This document shows, piece by piece, positions 1-6,886 of a DNA stretch of 31,741 bases. The notes beneath the pieces were generated by a model. The model worked only from the letters and a program-made list of their open reading frames with translations, had not been told where the DNA came from and ran no database searches. The position numbers were made by a program, and so were the translations under genes. Origin of the DNA: Candidatus Roizmanbacteria bacterium (GTDB lineage: Bacteria > Patescibacteriota > Microgenomatia > UBA1406 > GWC2-37-13). The stretch lies in the NCBI GenBank assembly GCA_016206365.1, contig JACQRR010000079.1:1-31741 (forward strand). The letters run 5' to 3'. The stretch's first letter is position 1. Each line of letters begins with the position of its first letter.

Positions 1-4
1 ATAT

Positions 5-601
5 ATGGATACACTCTCAAATAATTCTCAATCAAATTCGGTTTTTCGTTTCGTTTTACTTTTAGTCGTTATCGTTTTTGCTTTTTTGTTATTTTTTCTC
101 TACCAGACAAAAAAAAAGCCTGGAGTGCAGCCGCCTATTTCAACAATTGTCAGCCCCCCAACTCCAGTAGTTACAACAGCCGGTTCTTTTTCCCTCCAAT
201 CTGTTACGAGAGATATGACAGCAGCGCTTGATAAAGCCTTAGATTTGGATATCGTTGCCAGTTCGGACCAAAAGTCAATTGTTGGGTATGACGTGGTGGT
301 AAAGTTTGAAGAAGGCGCTGTCGAAATTCTTTCGGCAACTTCACTTCTACCAGATTTCGTTGTATATCTCACGCAAAAAAGCGACCATTATATTGTAACC
401 GGCGCCAAAAAACCCGAAAGTAGTGAGCCTACAGTATATGATAATACTTCTATTCTTCGACTTACAGTTATGCCAAAAAAAACAGGTCCGTTGACCATCT
501 CGCTCGCTGATAAACTAGGCATTGAAAAAAGCCAAATGGTCGATGAAAAAACCCAGATTTTGAAACCTGAAGTTGGAGCGATAACGATTGAAGTAAAATA
601 G
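5..601 (+). CDS. Membrane-anchored cohesin-like surface protein
   Basis: The product has 198 residues. A hydrophobic segment at about residues 14-33 is followed by a Lys-rich stop and a Pro/Thr linker (about 40-60), so it is probably an N-terminally anchored protein facing outwards. The remaining 140 residues are beta-rich and resemble the cohesin / carbohydrate-binding-like fold of its neighbour: a long strand pattern with VVVKFEEGAVEIL and a late LRLTVMPKKTGPLTISL segment. No catalytic motif is seen. It is followed at 68 bp by a second cohesin-like gene and then by an FN3 protein, so the three probably form a surface-protein cluster on one strand. The ATG lies 4 bp from the window edge, so an earlier start cannot be excluded. 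The family assignment rests on fold-like pattern and context, not on a strong motif. Confidence 0.7.
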   Translation: MDTLSNNSQSNSVFRFVLLLVVIVFAFLLFFLYQTKKKPGVQPPISTIVSPPTPVVTTAGSFSLQSVTRDMTAALDKALDLDIVASSDQKSIVGYDVVVKFEEGAVEILSATSLLPDFVVYLTQKSDHYIVTGAKKPESSEPTVYDNTSILRLTVMPKKTGPLTISLADKLGIEKSQMVDEKTQILKPEVGAITIEVK

Positions 602-657
602 ACGATGGAAAATAGAAGATAGAAAATTCTATCATCTACTATCTACCATCTATCGTC
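601..657. repeat. Family C inverted repeat (GACGATGGAA...TCTATCGTC)
   Basis: The element starts on the last base of the preceding stop codon. The left arm GACGATGGAAAATAGAAGAT is mirrored by a right arm ending CCATCTATCGTC, forming one imperfect hairpin of about 57 bp. Longer relatives with the same ends sit in frame inside the peptide deformylase gene (5259-5372) and the HerA-like ATPase gene (11489-11606). Confidence 0.75.
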
Positions 658-668
658 AAATTAATAAA

Positions 669-1304
669 ATGAAAAAACTTTTGTTAGGAACGATTCTGAT
701 TATTAGTTTTTTTTTATTTTCAGCTTCTCTAGTGGGTCAAATACATGCAGCCTTTTTAAATTTTGACAAGGCGACGGTTTTAACCAGCCTAGAAGAAGCC
801 TTTGAAATTCAGGTGATTGTTGACGGTGGTTCGGATCAAATCTCTTCAACCGACGCATACATCATTTACGATGCGAGTCTTCTCGAAGCCCAAGCCATAA
901 CTCCCGGAAACTTTTTCCCAACAGTTGTCAACAATATTACCTCTGGAAAAGTATATATTGCTGGATTAGTCGACAATCCAGCCACATATAAAACCGGATC
1001 TGGAACGGTTGCAACAATTACCTTTAAAGCTCTAAGTCAAGGTTCAGGGACGCTCTCATTTGATTGTCAAGAAGGAGTATATAATAGTTCTAAAATTATT
1101 AAAAACGACCTCAACGCAACGAATATTATCGACTGCAACCAAAACGGTACAAGCTCGATGACTGTCGGTAGCAGCCTAACAGGCGGTAAAATAGCAAGCC
1201 CCTCGGCATTACCCAAATCAGGGATATTTGAGAATTTTTCCAAAGTAGCAGTGCCGGGTATGATTTTATTATTGCTTGGAGGAGCGTTGAGAATAATACT
1301 CTAA
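669..1304 (+). CDS. Secreted cohesin-domain protein with LPKSG-type C-terminus
   Basis: The product has 211 residues. A signal peptide (KKLLLGTILIISFFLFSASL, cleavage near residue 27) is followed by a cohesin-like domain at about 28-155, with the typical strands DKATV, AFEIQVIVDGG, DAYIIYDASLLEAQ, TPGNFFP, GKVYIAGLVDNP and GTVATITFKAL. The C-terminus carries LPKSG at about residue 183, then a hydrophobic helix and a single Arg. This is like a sortase or other cell-wall sorting signal, although the basic tail is very short. Cohesins bind dockerins in cellulosomes, but in CPR genomes such domains are usually isolated and of unknown partner. It lies between another cohesin-like gene and an FN3 gene on the same strand; the downstream gap is only 12 bp, suggesting co-transcription. 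Confidence 0.8.
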   Translation: MKKLLLGTILIISFFLFSASLVGQIHAAFLNFDKATVLTSLEEAFEIQVIVDGGSDQISSTDAYIIYDASLLEAQAITPGNFFPTVVNNITSGKVYIAGLVDNPATYKTGSGTVATITFKALSQGSGTLSFDCQEGVYNSSKIIKNDLNATNIIDCNQNGTSSMTVGSSLTGGKIASPSALPKSGIFENFSKVAVPGMILLLLGGALRIIL

Positions 1305-1316
1305 CTGTATCAAAAT

Positions 1317-1901
1317 ATGTTTAAGACGCCAAAAATAATTGCTATCATTATAGGAGGTATATTTTCAATTGCTATTCTAGTTGTGGGTTTTAGCGTTATT
1401 CGCTCGGGCCGGGCTGAAGATCAGGCGCCTCGCGACGTTGTAGTTTCAGATATCACGACAAATTCTGCAAAAATAAGCTATGCAACTGGGACAAAAACCC
1501 AGGGAGTTGTGGAGTATGGTCTAACCCCTACAGCTTTAAACTTGCTAGCTCCCGAAAGCGAGTCTGACACGAACCACGAGATTGACTTGACGCTTTTATC
1601 AGCAAGCACCACCTATTATTTCCAGATCTCCATTGGCGGGAAAAAATACGATAATGCTGGTGTTCCTTGGACTTTTAGCACAAATTCGTCTGATGAATCT
1701 GATTTCGAAGAGGTAAGTCTGACTCCAACGACTCGTCCGACCCCTATTTCTCGCTCAGTGATTCCCAACCCAGAGAATCCCTGTGATGAGGTTATTTGTG
1801 AAAAAATAAAACTAAAATTAGGAGAAGGCTGCAGCACTCAAGATTATACAAGATGCATCAAAAAACAATCGCCGACCTCTGCCCCGTTGACTACCCCGTA
1901 A
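1317..1901 (+). CDS. Membrane-anchored fibronectin type III domain protein
   Basis: The product has 194 residues. A transmembrane segment or signal anchor lies at residues 6-27. An FN3 domain follows at about 38-125, with the usual landmarks: APRDVVVSDITTNSAKISY at the start, VVEYGLTP in the middle, the L-x-A-x-T-x-Y-x-F core motif (LSASTTYYFQI) and a terminal WTFST strand. A Thr/Pro-rich linker leads to a short C-terminal piece with four cysteines (CDEVICEKIKLKLGEGC then TRCIKK) that could form two disulphides outside the cell. No enzyme motif is present. Its position 12 bp behind the cohesin-like gene suggests a shared transcript and a joint role at the cell surface, perhaps adhesion. Confidence 0.78.
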   Translation: MFKTPKIIAIIIGGIFSIAILVVGFSVIRSGRAEDQAPRDVVVSDITTNSAKISYATGTKTQGVVEYGLTPTALNLLAPESESDTNHEIDLTLLSASTTYYFQISIGGKKYDNAGVPWTFSTNSSDESDFEEVSLTPTTRPTPISRSVIPNPENPCDEVICEKIKLKLGEGCSTQDYTRCIKKQSPTSAPLTTP

Positions 1902-1904
1902 CAA

Positions 1905-2078
1905 TATAAAATAGCAAATATCAAATAGCAAATATACATATTAAATATCAAATATATTTTATTTTTGCTATGTATATTTGACACTTCGACTTGGCTCAGT
2001 GTCATCTCTTCGAGCCTGAGCCACCTCAGAGCCGAAGGCCTGAGTTTGTCGAAGGATGATTTTTTATATTTAGTATTT
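1905..2078. repeat. Composite intergenic repeat region (family B plus AT-rich inverted repeat)
   Basis: This is the convergent gap between the FN3 gene and the site-2 protease gene. AT-rich blocks of the type AATATCAAATA occur at both ends in opposite orientation. Between them lies a family B repeat with ends CACTTCGACTTGGCTCAGTG and GGCCTGAGTTTGTCGAAGG, which can fold back on itself. No coding sequence is visible. It may act as a bidirectional transcription barrier, but no T-tract terminator is obvious. Confidence 0.65.
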
Positions 2079-2082
2079 GATA

Positions 2083-2739
2083 TTAGATTACTCCTCCTCC
2101 AATCCCCGCCGGAATAAAAAGGCCAAGAAGAATAGAGACAATCGGCCGAATAATTAAATCCAGAAGCGAGGCTCTTCCGAAGGGAAAGATGAGCATGATA
2201 AGAAAAATCATCCCGTAGCGCTCCAGTTGGTACCATTCTCTAGCTTTTTCATCGGATAATATGCCGCCGACGATCTTAAATCCGTCCAGAGGATGGATGG
2301 GCAAGAGATTAAATACGCCGAGTATGACATTTAAAGAAATGATCGGGGCAAGTAAGAAGTAGCCGATGCTATTCAGAGATTTGAGTTCTGATAAAATTAT
2401 CAATCTTAGAACAATAGACAGCAGTGAAGCCAAAATAAAATTAGAAAAAGGGCCAGCCAGCGAGATTATGGCAGCGTCTTTCCTTGGGTTTTTCAAGTTA
2501 AAAGGATCAAATCCGACAGGTTTTCCCCAGCCAAAGCCAAAAAATAGCAAAAATAAAAGCCCCAAACCGTCAATATGAACCAGAGGATTTAACTTTAACC
2601 TGCCCGCCAGTCTAGGCGTTGGGTCGCCGAGATAGTCTGCGGCAAAAGCATGCGAGAATTCATGAACAGCAATCGCCACCAATAAGGCAATAAGATAGAC
2701 AAAAAAGAGAAGGGGATTGGTGAAAAGATATGACAACAT
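2083..2739 (-). CDS. Site-2 protease family (M50) membrane metalloprotease
   Basis: The product has 218 residues from ATG 2739, which has a GGAAG ribosome-binding-like stretch just upstream. An in-frame TTG start at 2763 is less likely. This is an intramembrane zinc protease. The zinc motif HEFSH (His26, Glu27, His30) sits in the second membrane segment, and the partner motif NLLPIHPLDG (residues 144-153, Asp152 being the third ligand) lies near the C-terminus. Four to six hydrophobic helices are seen and there is no PDZ domain, so it belongs to the minimal, rhomboid-sized M50 branch rather than to RseP. Substrates cannot be read from the sequence. It is transcribed divergently from rpmB across a 12-bp-arm inverted repeat. 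Confidence 0.9.
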   Translation of the reverse strand: MLSYLFTNPLLFFVYLIALLVAIAVHEFSHAFAADYLGDPTPRLAGRLKLNPLVHIDGLGLLFLLFFGFGWGKPVGFDPFNLKNPRKDAAIISLAGPFSNFILASLLSIVLRLIILSELKSLNSIGYFLLAPIISLNVILGVFNLLPIHPLDGFKIVGGILSDEKAREWYQLERYGMIFLIMLIFPFGRASLLDLIIRPIVSILLGLFIPAGIGGGVI

Positions 2740-2763
2740 AGGACTTCCACTAATTAATAGCAA

Positions 2764-2813
2764 ATTACCACGAATTCATAAATTAGCGGAAATTCGCTAT
2801 CATTCGTGGTAAT
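2764..2813. repeat. Inverted repeat with perfect 12-bp arms
   Basis: The arms ATTACCACGAAT (2764-2775) and ATTCGTGGTAAT (2802-2813) match perfectly. A second, smaller stem AGCG/CGCT lies inside. The element sits between the divergent M50 protease and rpmB genes, just upstream of the rpmB promoter. It could be a cruciform, an operator or simply another inserted palindrome. Confidence 0.75.
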
Positions 2814-2822
2814 CCTTCATCT

Positions 2823-2851
2823 TTGATTTATATTCTTTATTATGATATTAT
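2823..2851 (+). promoter_or_regulatory. Predicted promoter of rpmB
   Basis: A -35 hexamer TTGATT (2823-2828), a 17-bp spacer and a -10 hexamer TATTAT (2846-2851) are seen. The start codon follows 9 nt later with no Shine-Dalgarno sequence, so the mRNA would have almost no leader. Confidence 0.6.
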
Positions 2852-2860
2852 ACTGTAACT

Positions 2861-3166
2861 ATGAACAAATGTTATCACTGCGGAAAAGGAGTATTATTTG
2901 GCCGTCGCCATACTCACCATCGAGGCGTTGCCGGCGGTCGCTGGAAAAAAAGGGCTCCCAAAACAGCGCGAATCTTTAAGCCAAACCTCCAACATGTTGA
3001 CATCATAGAAGATAGAGAACTCAAAAGAGTAAAACTTTGTATGAAATGTTTGAAAAGGATTAAAAAAGACGTGAGAGAGGGTAAAAGGCCTTTTCTTCAA
3101 TTAGTAACTTTTACTCCTAGACAAAAAGTTTCTTCTGAACTTTCTCAAACAGCTATAGCCGCTTAG
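2861..3166 (+). CDS. rpmB: 50S ribosomal protein L28
   Basis: The product has 101 residues and is a structural protein of the large ribosomal subunit. The N-terminus MNKCYHCGKGVLFGRRHTHH and the RRxxPN-like core (ARIFKPNLQHVDI) are diagnostic of L28. Two CxxC pairs, CYHC (Cys4, Cys7) and CMKC (about Cys60, Cys63), make this the zinc-binding (C+) form. A tail of about 25 residues after KRPFLQLV is longer than in most bacteria. The gene stands alone, not with rpmG, and has its own promoter ending 9 nt before the ATG. Confidence 0.95.
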   Translation: MNKCYHCGKGVLFGRRHTHHRGVAGGRWKKRAPKTARIFKPNLQHVDIIEDRELKRVKLCMKCLKRIKKDVREGKRPFLQLVTFTPRQKVSSELSQTAIAA

Positions 3167-3169
3167 TAT

Positions 3170-3289
3170 CTATAGCTACCGCAAAACAAAATGTCATTCC
3201 TGACTTGATCAGGAATCCAGAATATTAGTCTGGATTCCCGCTTTCGCGGGAATGACAAAAAACGACATCCTGTTTTTCGCTAACTATAG
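3170..3289. repeat. Nested palindromic element with imperfect 19-bp terminal inverted repeats
   Basis: The outer arms are CTATAGCTACCGCAAAACA (3170-3188) and TGTTTTTCGCTAACTATAG (3271-3289), matching at 16 of 19 positions. Inside, 3192-3257 holds two family A hairpins in opposite orientation: ATTCCTGA/TCAGGAAT followed by ATTCCCGC/GCGGGAAT, bounded by TGTCAT and ATGACA. The whole can fold into a single branched hairpin. It lies just after rpmB. No clear target-site duplication is visible. Confidence 0.75.
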
Positions 3290-3411
3290 TATAAAGTATT
3301 AAATATGGTAACCATATCCTGTTTTTTGATTTTATACTAGATACTTAATACTAAATACTAACTACTTTTCTTCCTCTGCTATTCCCGCCACAGCCTGAAT
3401 TATTTCTGTGC

Positions 3412-3417
3412 TACAAT
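3412..3417 (+). promoter_or_regulatory. Extended -10 promoter, leaderless start
   Basis: TACAAT preceded by TGC (extended -10) lies exactly 6 nt before the ATG at 3424. Transcription would start at or next to the start codon. No -35 hexamer is recognisable. The 3290-3411 stretch upstream is AT-rich with TAAATACTA-type repeats and no gene. Confidence 0.55.
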
Positions 3418-3423
3418 AAGAAT

Positions 3424-4101
3424 ATGCTGCTTTCGAAAAAAAAGAGGTACTTACAAATAGCTCTAAACTCGACAATGGACGAGGCATTTCAGATCATCCA
3501 AAATCTTCCGGTCAGCGATAGGATACTTCTTGAAGCAGGAACTCCGCTTATAAAAGAATTTGGCGCAGAAGCAATACGAAATCTCTATGATTGGTGGGGT
3601 AATAAGACACATCCTCACAATGTATTTCCCTACATCGTAGCCGATTTTAAAACTATGGATAGAGGAGAGACGGAAGTCCGAATAGCCAAAAATGCTGGCG
3701 CTTCAGCTGCCGTCTGTCTTGGTCAGGCGCCGATTGAAACAATCAATAGTTTTGTCGAAAGTTGTGAAAAAAATGAGCTGGATAGCATGGTGGATATAAT
3801 GAACATTGAGTACCCTATCAAAATATTGAGGAAACTTAAGAAGCAGCCCGATGTTGTACTGCTGCACCGGGGAGTTGACGAGGAAAAATTCAACAAAGAC
3901 AAACCGATTCCCTATATCCAAATCAACAAAGTGTTAAGCGCCTACAACGTTCTTATCTCAATTGCGGGCGGCGACACAATCCGCGAAGTTCAGAGAGCTG
4001 TTTTTAATGGAGCAAACATCGTAGTTGTCTGGAAAGAATTTTATCATTCGACAGATTTCACAAGTCAACTCGCAGAAGGGTTTTTGAAGGAGATAAAATA
4101 G
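3424..4101 (+). CDS. 3-hexulose-6-phosphate synthase-like (OMP decarboxylase superfamily)
   Basis: The product has 225 residues, one TIM barrel. The superfamily signature D-x-K-x-x-D is present as ADFKTMDRGE (Asp74, Lys76, Asp79). The N-terminal LQIALNSTMDEAFQII and LLEAGTPLIKEFG match hexulose-6-phosphate synthases, as do VVLLHRGVDEE and the phosphate-binding ISIAGGDTIREV near the end. HPS condenses formaldehyde with ribulose 5-phosphate, or runs in reverse to make ribulose 5-phosphate. No partner 6-phospho-3-hexuloisomerase is in the window. 3-keto-L-gulonate 6-phosphate decarboxylase is the main alternative, as the two share this fold. The gene is flanked by repeats and has its own promoter. 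Confidence 0.82.
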   Translation: MLLSKKKRYLQIALNSTMDEAFQIIQNLPVSDRILLEAGTPLIKEFGAEAIRNLYDWWGNKTHPHNVFPYIVADFKTMDRGETEVRIAKNAGASAAVCLGQAPIETINSFVESCEKNELDSMVDIMNIEYPIKILRKLKKQPDVVLLHRGVDEEKFNKDKPIPYIQINKVLSAYNVLISIAGGDTIREVQRAVFNGANIVVVWKEFYHSTDFTSQLAEGFLKEIK

Positions 4102-4105
4102 AATC

Positions 4106-4207
4106 TTGTGGTCATGCTGAATCCGTTCGCTATCGCTCAGGACTATAGCTCGTTTCGGCATCTGTTTTTCTAAAATCAGATCCCGAAATAAATTCGGGAC
4201 GACAGAA
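4106..4207. repeat. Composite family A repeat region
   Basis: The stretch contains GTCATGCTGAATCC...GGCATCTG and, inverted, a copy with arms CCCGAA/TTCGGG ending GGGACGACAG. It fills the convergent gap between the HPS-like gene and the slipin gene. No gene or clear terminator is seen. Confidence 0.6.
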
Positions 4208-4209
4208 AA

Positions 4210-4965
4210 TTATTTGTTAATCTTTTCTGTCATTTTTTTAAAACCCTCAATCACTTCAATTGGAATTGCAAAAATAACCGTATTGGCTGGATTGGCGGTT
4301 GTTGATTCGATAGTTTGGAGTGTGCGAAGAGAAATTGCTCCGCTTTGGGAAAGCATGGCCATGGCTTTATTTAACTTCTCGGAGGCGCTTAGTTCTCCTT
4401 CAGAGCGAATAATGGTGGCTCTCCTTTCTCTCTCGGCCTCGGCTTGCTTTGCCATAACACGTTTCATATCCGCCGGTACTTCTATATCTTGGATTTTAAT
4501 GGCAGTGACATCGGTCCCCCAGTCGGTAGTTTCCTTATCTACTATGGTTTTTATTTCGTCTGCAATCTTTTGCCGCTCGCCCAAAAGAGTGTCAAGTTCA
4601 ACGCCGCCTATGACGTCTCGAAGAGCCGTTTGAGCGTATTGGGTTATGGCATAAGTATAATCCTGTATTTTTAAAACTGCGTCTTCCGGTTTTGTTACCT
4701 GAAAATATACCACAGCATTGATGCCAACCGGTACGTTATCTTTGGTGATCACTTCCTGTTGAGGAATATCAGAGGTGGTGATTCGCATATCAACCTTAAT
4801 TACTCTTTGTAAAATAGGTAGCAAAATATTTAGTCCCGGATTCAGAATGCCAGAGAACTGTCCTAGGGTAAGGACGATTCCTCTCTCATACTGATCTATG
4901 ATGATAAGAGTTTTTAACAAGAGAATGAAGCCGATTACAAGAAGTGGTACTAAAAGAAACTCCAT
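4210..4965 (-). CDS. Slipin / stomatin-like SPFH (Band 7) membrane protein
   Basis: The product has 251 residues. An N-terminal hydrophobic anchor (residues 3-24) is followed by the Band 7 domain (about 25-185), with IIDQYERGIVLTLGQFSGILNPGLNILLPILQRV at its start and the conserved DIPQQEVITKDNVPV and AQTALRDVIGGVELDTLLGER stretches. A charged coiled-coil AEAERERRATIIRSEGEL follows, then a C-terminal oligomerisation region. Such proteins form ring-like scaffolds in the membrane and often work with an NfeD protein, which is absent here. The gene lies 23 bp downstream of def on the same strand. A TTGACA-N17-CTTAAT promoter in the last codons of def ends 6 nt before the ATG, so it may also be expressed alone. 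Confidence 0.93.
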   Translation of the reverse strand: MEFLLVPLLVIGFILLLKTLIIIDQYERGIVLTLGQFSGILNPGLNILLPILQRVIKVDMRITTSDIPQQEVITKDNVPVGINAVVYFQVTKPEDAVLKIQDYTYAITQYAQTALRDVIGGVELDTLLGERQKIADEIKTIVDKETTDWGTDVTAIKIQDIEVPADMKRVMAKQAEAERERRATIIRSEGELSASEKLNKAMAMLSQSGAISLRTLQTIESTTANPANTVIFAIPIEVIEGFKKMTEKINK

Positions 4966-4971
4966 ATTTAC

Positions 4972-5000
4972 ATTAAGACAAAATCAGATCATTTTGTCAA
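4972..5000 (-). promoter_or_regulatory. Promoter of slipin gene inside end of def
   Basis: On the minus strand, TTGACA (4995-5000), a 17-bp spacer and CTTAAT (4972-4977) are followed by 6 nt and the ATG. The stop codon of def lies within this promoter, and the stretch 4977-4998 is also an inverted repeat with GACAAAAT/ATTTTGTC arms. Confidence 0.6.
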
Positions 5001-5624
5001 GAGTTTTTTTAACTCCCCTTCTTTTTCCTCGTAGAGTAACGTATTTTGTTCTAAAGCCCTCTGGGTAAAAAGTACACCCCTGAGGTGATCTATTTCGTGT
5101 TGGATGACAAGAGCCTTAAATCCCGAAAACCATTTTTTATGCTTTTTACTAGTAAGATCTTGGTATTCAAGAAATATTTTATCGTCTCTCTTTATAGCGC
5201 CCCAGATTTTTGGGATAGAAAGACATCCCTCGAGTTTGGTTTTACTTTTTGGTTTTTTGACTATTGAAGATGGAGGATTGAGGATGGATTTTGAGGATTG
5301 ATGGTGGAAGTTAGAATTTTTTTCTATCTTCAATTTTCCATCTTCATGATCCATCTTCCATCTTCCATCGTCTACCGTCTGTACCAGAATTATTCTTGGG
5401 TTCACAAACACCTCTGTTTTTGCTTTAGGCACTGGTTTGATAATGAACAGAGCTTCATTAATGCCAACTTGCGGAGCAGCCAGCCCAACGCCTTGAGGGT
5501 TTACTTGCGCTCTAAGAGTCTGATCCATATCTTTGACCAATTTTTTAAGCACACCGTCAAATCGTTCAATTTTTTTTGCGGTTGTTGTTAGGATAGGGTT
5601 GGGAACGGTTATAATCTTTAGCAT
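4989..5624 (-). CDS. def: Peptide deformylase with in-frame repeat insertion
   Basis: The product has 211 residues. It removes the formyl group from the initiator Met of new proteins. All three family motifs are intact: motif 1 GVGLAAPQVG (45-54), motif 2 EGCLSIP (132-138, Cys134 metal ligand) and motif 3 QHEIDHLRG (175-183, His176 and His180 ligands with catalytic Glu177). Between the strand EVFVNPRII and motif 2 there is an extra stretch of about 40 residues (about 84-124, VDDGRWKM...PPSSIVKK), encoded by a family C palindromic repeat (5259-5372). Normal deformylases have only a short loop here, so the protein is longer than usual. A closely related insert, in the same frame, occurs in the HerA-like ATPase. 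A TATAAT hexamer 7 nt before the ATG suggests a leaderless mRNA. Confidence 0.95.
   Translation of the reverse strand: MLKIITVPNPILTTTAKKIERFDGVLKKLVKDMDQTLRAQVNPQGVGLAAPQVGINEALFIIKPVPKAKTEVFVNPRIILVQTVDDGRWKMDHEDGKLKIEKNSNFHHQSSKSILNPPSSIVKKPKSKTKLEGCLSIPKIWGAIKRDDKIFLEYQDLTSKKHKKWFSGFKALVIQHEIDHLRGVLFTQRALEQNTLLYEEKEGELKKLLTK
5259..5372 (-). repeat. Family C palindromic repeat inside def
   Basis: Read on the coding strand, the element starts GACGATGGAAGATGGAAGAT and ends CCTCCATCTTCAATAGTC. Purine-rich on one side and pyrimidine-rich on the other, it can form a long imperfect hairpin. It is translated as VDDGRWKM...ILNPPSSIVKK. The frame used is the same as in the copy at 11489-11606. Confidence 0.85.
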
Positions 5625-5631
5625 GGAGTTT

Positions 5632-5637
5632 ATTATA
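5632..5637 (-). promoter_or_regulatory. -10 hexamer of def, leaderless start
   Basis: A perfect TATAAT on the minus strand ends 7 nt before the def ATG. There is no Shine-Dalgarno sequence and no good -35 hexamer. Confidence 0.5.
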
Positions 5638-5653
5638 TAATAAAAACAATAGA

Positions 5654-5816
5654 TGATACGAATCTACAAACGAATGCGAATGTTGCGAATGTGCTAATCA
5701 TGTCATTCCTGATCTAATCAGGAATCTATTAAATTTCTGGATTCCAGCTTCCGCGGGAATGACATTACTATTAGCATATTTGTAGATTAGCATAAAGATT
5801 CGTAGCATTCGTATCA
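5654..5816. repeat. Nested palindromic element with TGATACGAAT ends
   Basis: The outer perfect 10-bp arms are TGATACGAAT (5654-5663) and ATTCGTATCA (5807-5816). Further in, both sides carry CTAAT/ATTAG-type blocks. The centre (5701-5764) is a pair of family A hairpins in opposite orientation, bounded by TGTCAT and ATGACA. It fills the gap between the divergent def and GT2 genes, so it may carry regulatory signals for both. Confidence 0.75.
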
Positions 5817-5821
5817 CATAT

Positions 5822-6817
5822 ATGAAATTATCTTTGTGCATAGCGACATTTAACGAAGAGCAAAATATCCACTATCCTCTTGACTCCGCTTATGATTTGG
5901 TCGATGAAGTTGTGATTGTTGATGGTGGATCGACGGATAAAACCGTTGAAAAGGCAAAATCTTATGGAAGAAAAGTAAGAATTTTTATTGAAGACAATCC
6001 TCCGATGTTTCACATCAACAAACAGAAAGCCATCGAGCGGGCAAAAGGGGAGTGGATACTTCAGTTGGATGCGGATGAAGGACTGTCCGATGAATTAAAG
6101 AAAGAGATTGAAAATATTGTCATGTTGAGCGGAGCGAAACATCTCTCGCGAATGCGAGAAAATAACTCAAACAAGTTGAGAGATTCTTCGGCTTCGCCTC
6201 AGAATGACAAAGAGGTCGCTTATTACCTTCCTCGTAAAAACTTCTTCCTCACGCGATTCCTGATGAAAGGCGGTCAGTACCCCGACTATACTATTCGTTT
6301 ATACCGAAACGGCTACGTGAGATTTCCCTGTAAAGATGTGCATGAAAACGTTGAGATAATAAGTCAAAAGTTAAAAGTCAAAAGTCAAAAGTTTAAAAAT
6401 CAAGAAGGTGTTAGAACCTCCGAGGTTGAGGAGGACTCCGACGTTACGTCGGAGGACGGGAAAACCTCGGAGGTTAATTTGAAGATTGGCTATCTAAAGA
6501 ATCCTATTTTACACTACGCCGACCCGGACTTTTCTCGTTACCTTCAGCGTTGGGACCGCTATACTACTCTTGAAGCCGAACAATTAGCAAAAAAATTCCA
6601 TCCTCCAACTTCTATCTTCCATCTTCTGCTTATGTTCATCGATTACTTTATAATCAAACCATCCCTATGGTTTATCTTGACCTATATTAGACACCTAGGC
6701 TTCCTCGACGGCTTTCCCGGCTTTGTCTTTGCCCTTTTTTCCTCAATCCGATTTTGGGCTATCTACGTAAAATTCTGGCAGCTGCAGATAAATAATAATA
6801 AATTTATACCATCTTGA
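5822..6817 (+). CDS. Family 2 glycosyltransferase with two in-frame repeat insertions
   Basis: The product has 331 residues and transfers a sugar from a nucleotide donor, probably to a surface glycan. The GT-A domain opens with KLSLCIATFNEEQNI and VIVDGGSTDKT, and the metal-binding DxD is LDADEG (Asp83, Asp85). The family resembles the WaaE/KdtX branch, with CKDVHENVE and the C-terminal hydrophobic stretch (about 270-320) seen there. Two extra pieces interrupt it. Residues about 99-130 (MLSGAKHLSRMRENNSNK...) come from a family A repeat at 6118-6209. Residues about 181-218 come from a second element at 6361-6475 with AACCTCCGAGGTT palindromes. Both keep the frame. The last codons and the TGA stop lie inside a 32-bp perfect palindrome. 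Confidence 0.9.
   Translation: MKLSLCIATFNEEQNIHYPLDSAYDLVDEVVIVDGGSTDKTVEKAKSYGRKVRIFIEDNPPMFHINKQKAIERAKGEWILQLDADEGLSDELKKEIENIVMLSGAKHLSRMRENNSNKLRDSSASPQNDKEVAYYLPRKNFFLTRFLMKGGQYPDYTIRLYRNGYVRFPCKDVHENVEIISQKLKVKSQKFKNQEGVRTSEVEEDSDVTSEDGKTSEVNLKIGYLKNPILHYADPDFSRYLQRWDRYTTLEAEQLAKKFHPPTSIFHLLLMFIDYFIIKPSLWFILTYIRHLGFLDGFPGFVFALFSSIRFWAIYVKFWQLQINNNKFIPS
6118..6209 (+). repeat. Family A element inside GT2 gene
   Basis: The element starts TGTCATGTTGAGCGGAGCG and ends CTTCGCCTCAGAATGACA, so its outer arms TGTCAT/ATGACA pair. Inner hairpins (CTCGCGAATGCGAG) are also visible. It is translated in frame as about 31 residues. Confidence 0.85.
6361..6475 (+). repeat. Second in-frame repeat inside GT2 gene
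   Basis: A tandem AAAAGTC-rich segment (6361-6400) is followed by three adjacent palindromes: AACCTCCGAGGTT, CTCCGACGTTACGTCGGAG and AACCTCGGAGGTT. It is translated as a hydrophilic, Lys/Ser/Glu-rich insertion. Confidence 0.8.
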
Positions 6818-6838
6818 TACGATCGTATCAAGATGGTA
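6807..6838. terminator. 32-bp perfect palindrome at the end of the GT2 gene
   Basis: The palindrome has the left half TACCATCTTGATAC, centre GATC and the mirrored right half, followed by GTTTTTCC. The GT2 stop codon lies inside it. A hairpin followed by a short T run fits a rho-independent terminator, but the same sequence with one change occurs at 30074-30105 behind the alginate lyase gene. It could therefore be a mobile or conserved terminator cassette. Confidence 0.7.
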
Positions 6839-6852
6839 GTTTTTCCTAAAGC

Positions 6853-6880
6853 TTGACAAAATCAGCTAGCTATGTATCAT
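6853..6880 (+). promoter_or_regulatory. Promoter of the coiled-coil gene; decides its start
   Basis: TTGACA (6853-6858), a 16-bp spacer and TATCAT (6875-6880) lie 6 nt before the ATG at 6887. An upstream in-frame ATG at 6872 lies inside this promoter and is therefore unlikely to be used. Confidence 0.65.
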
Positions 6881-6886
6881 GAAAAT

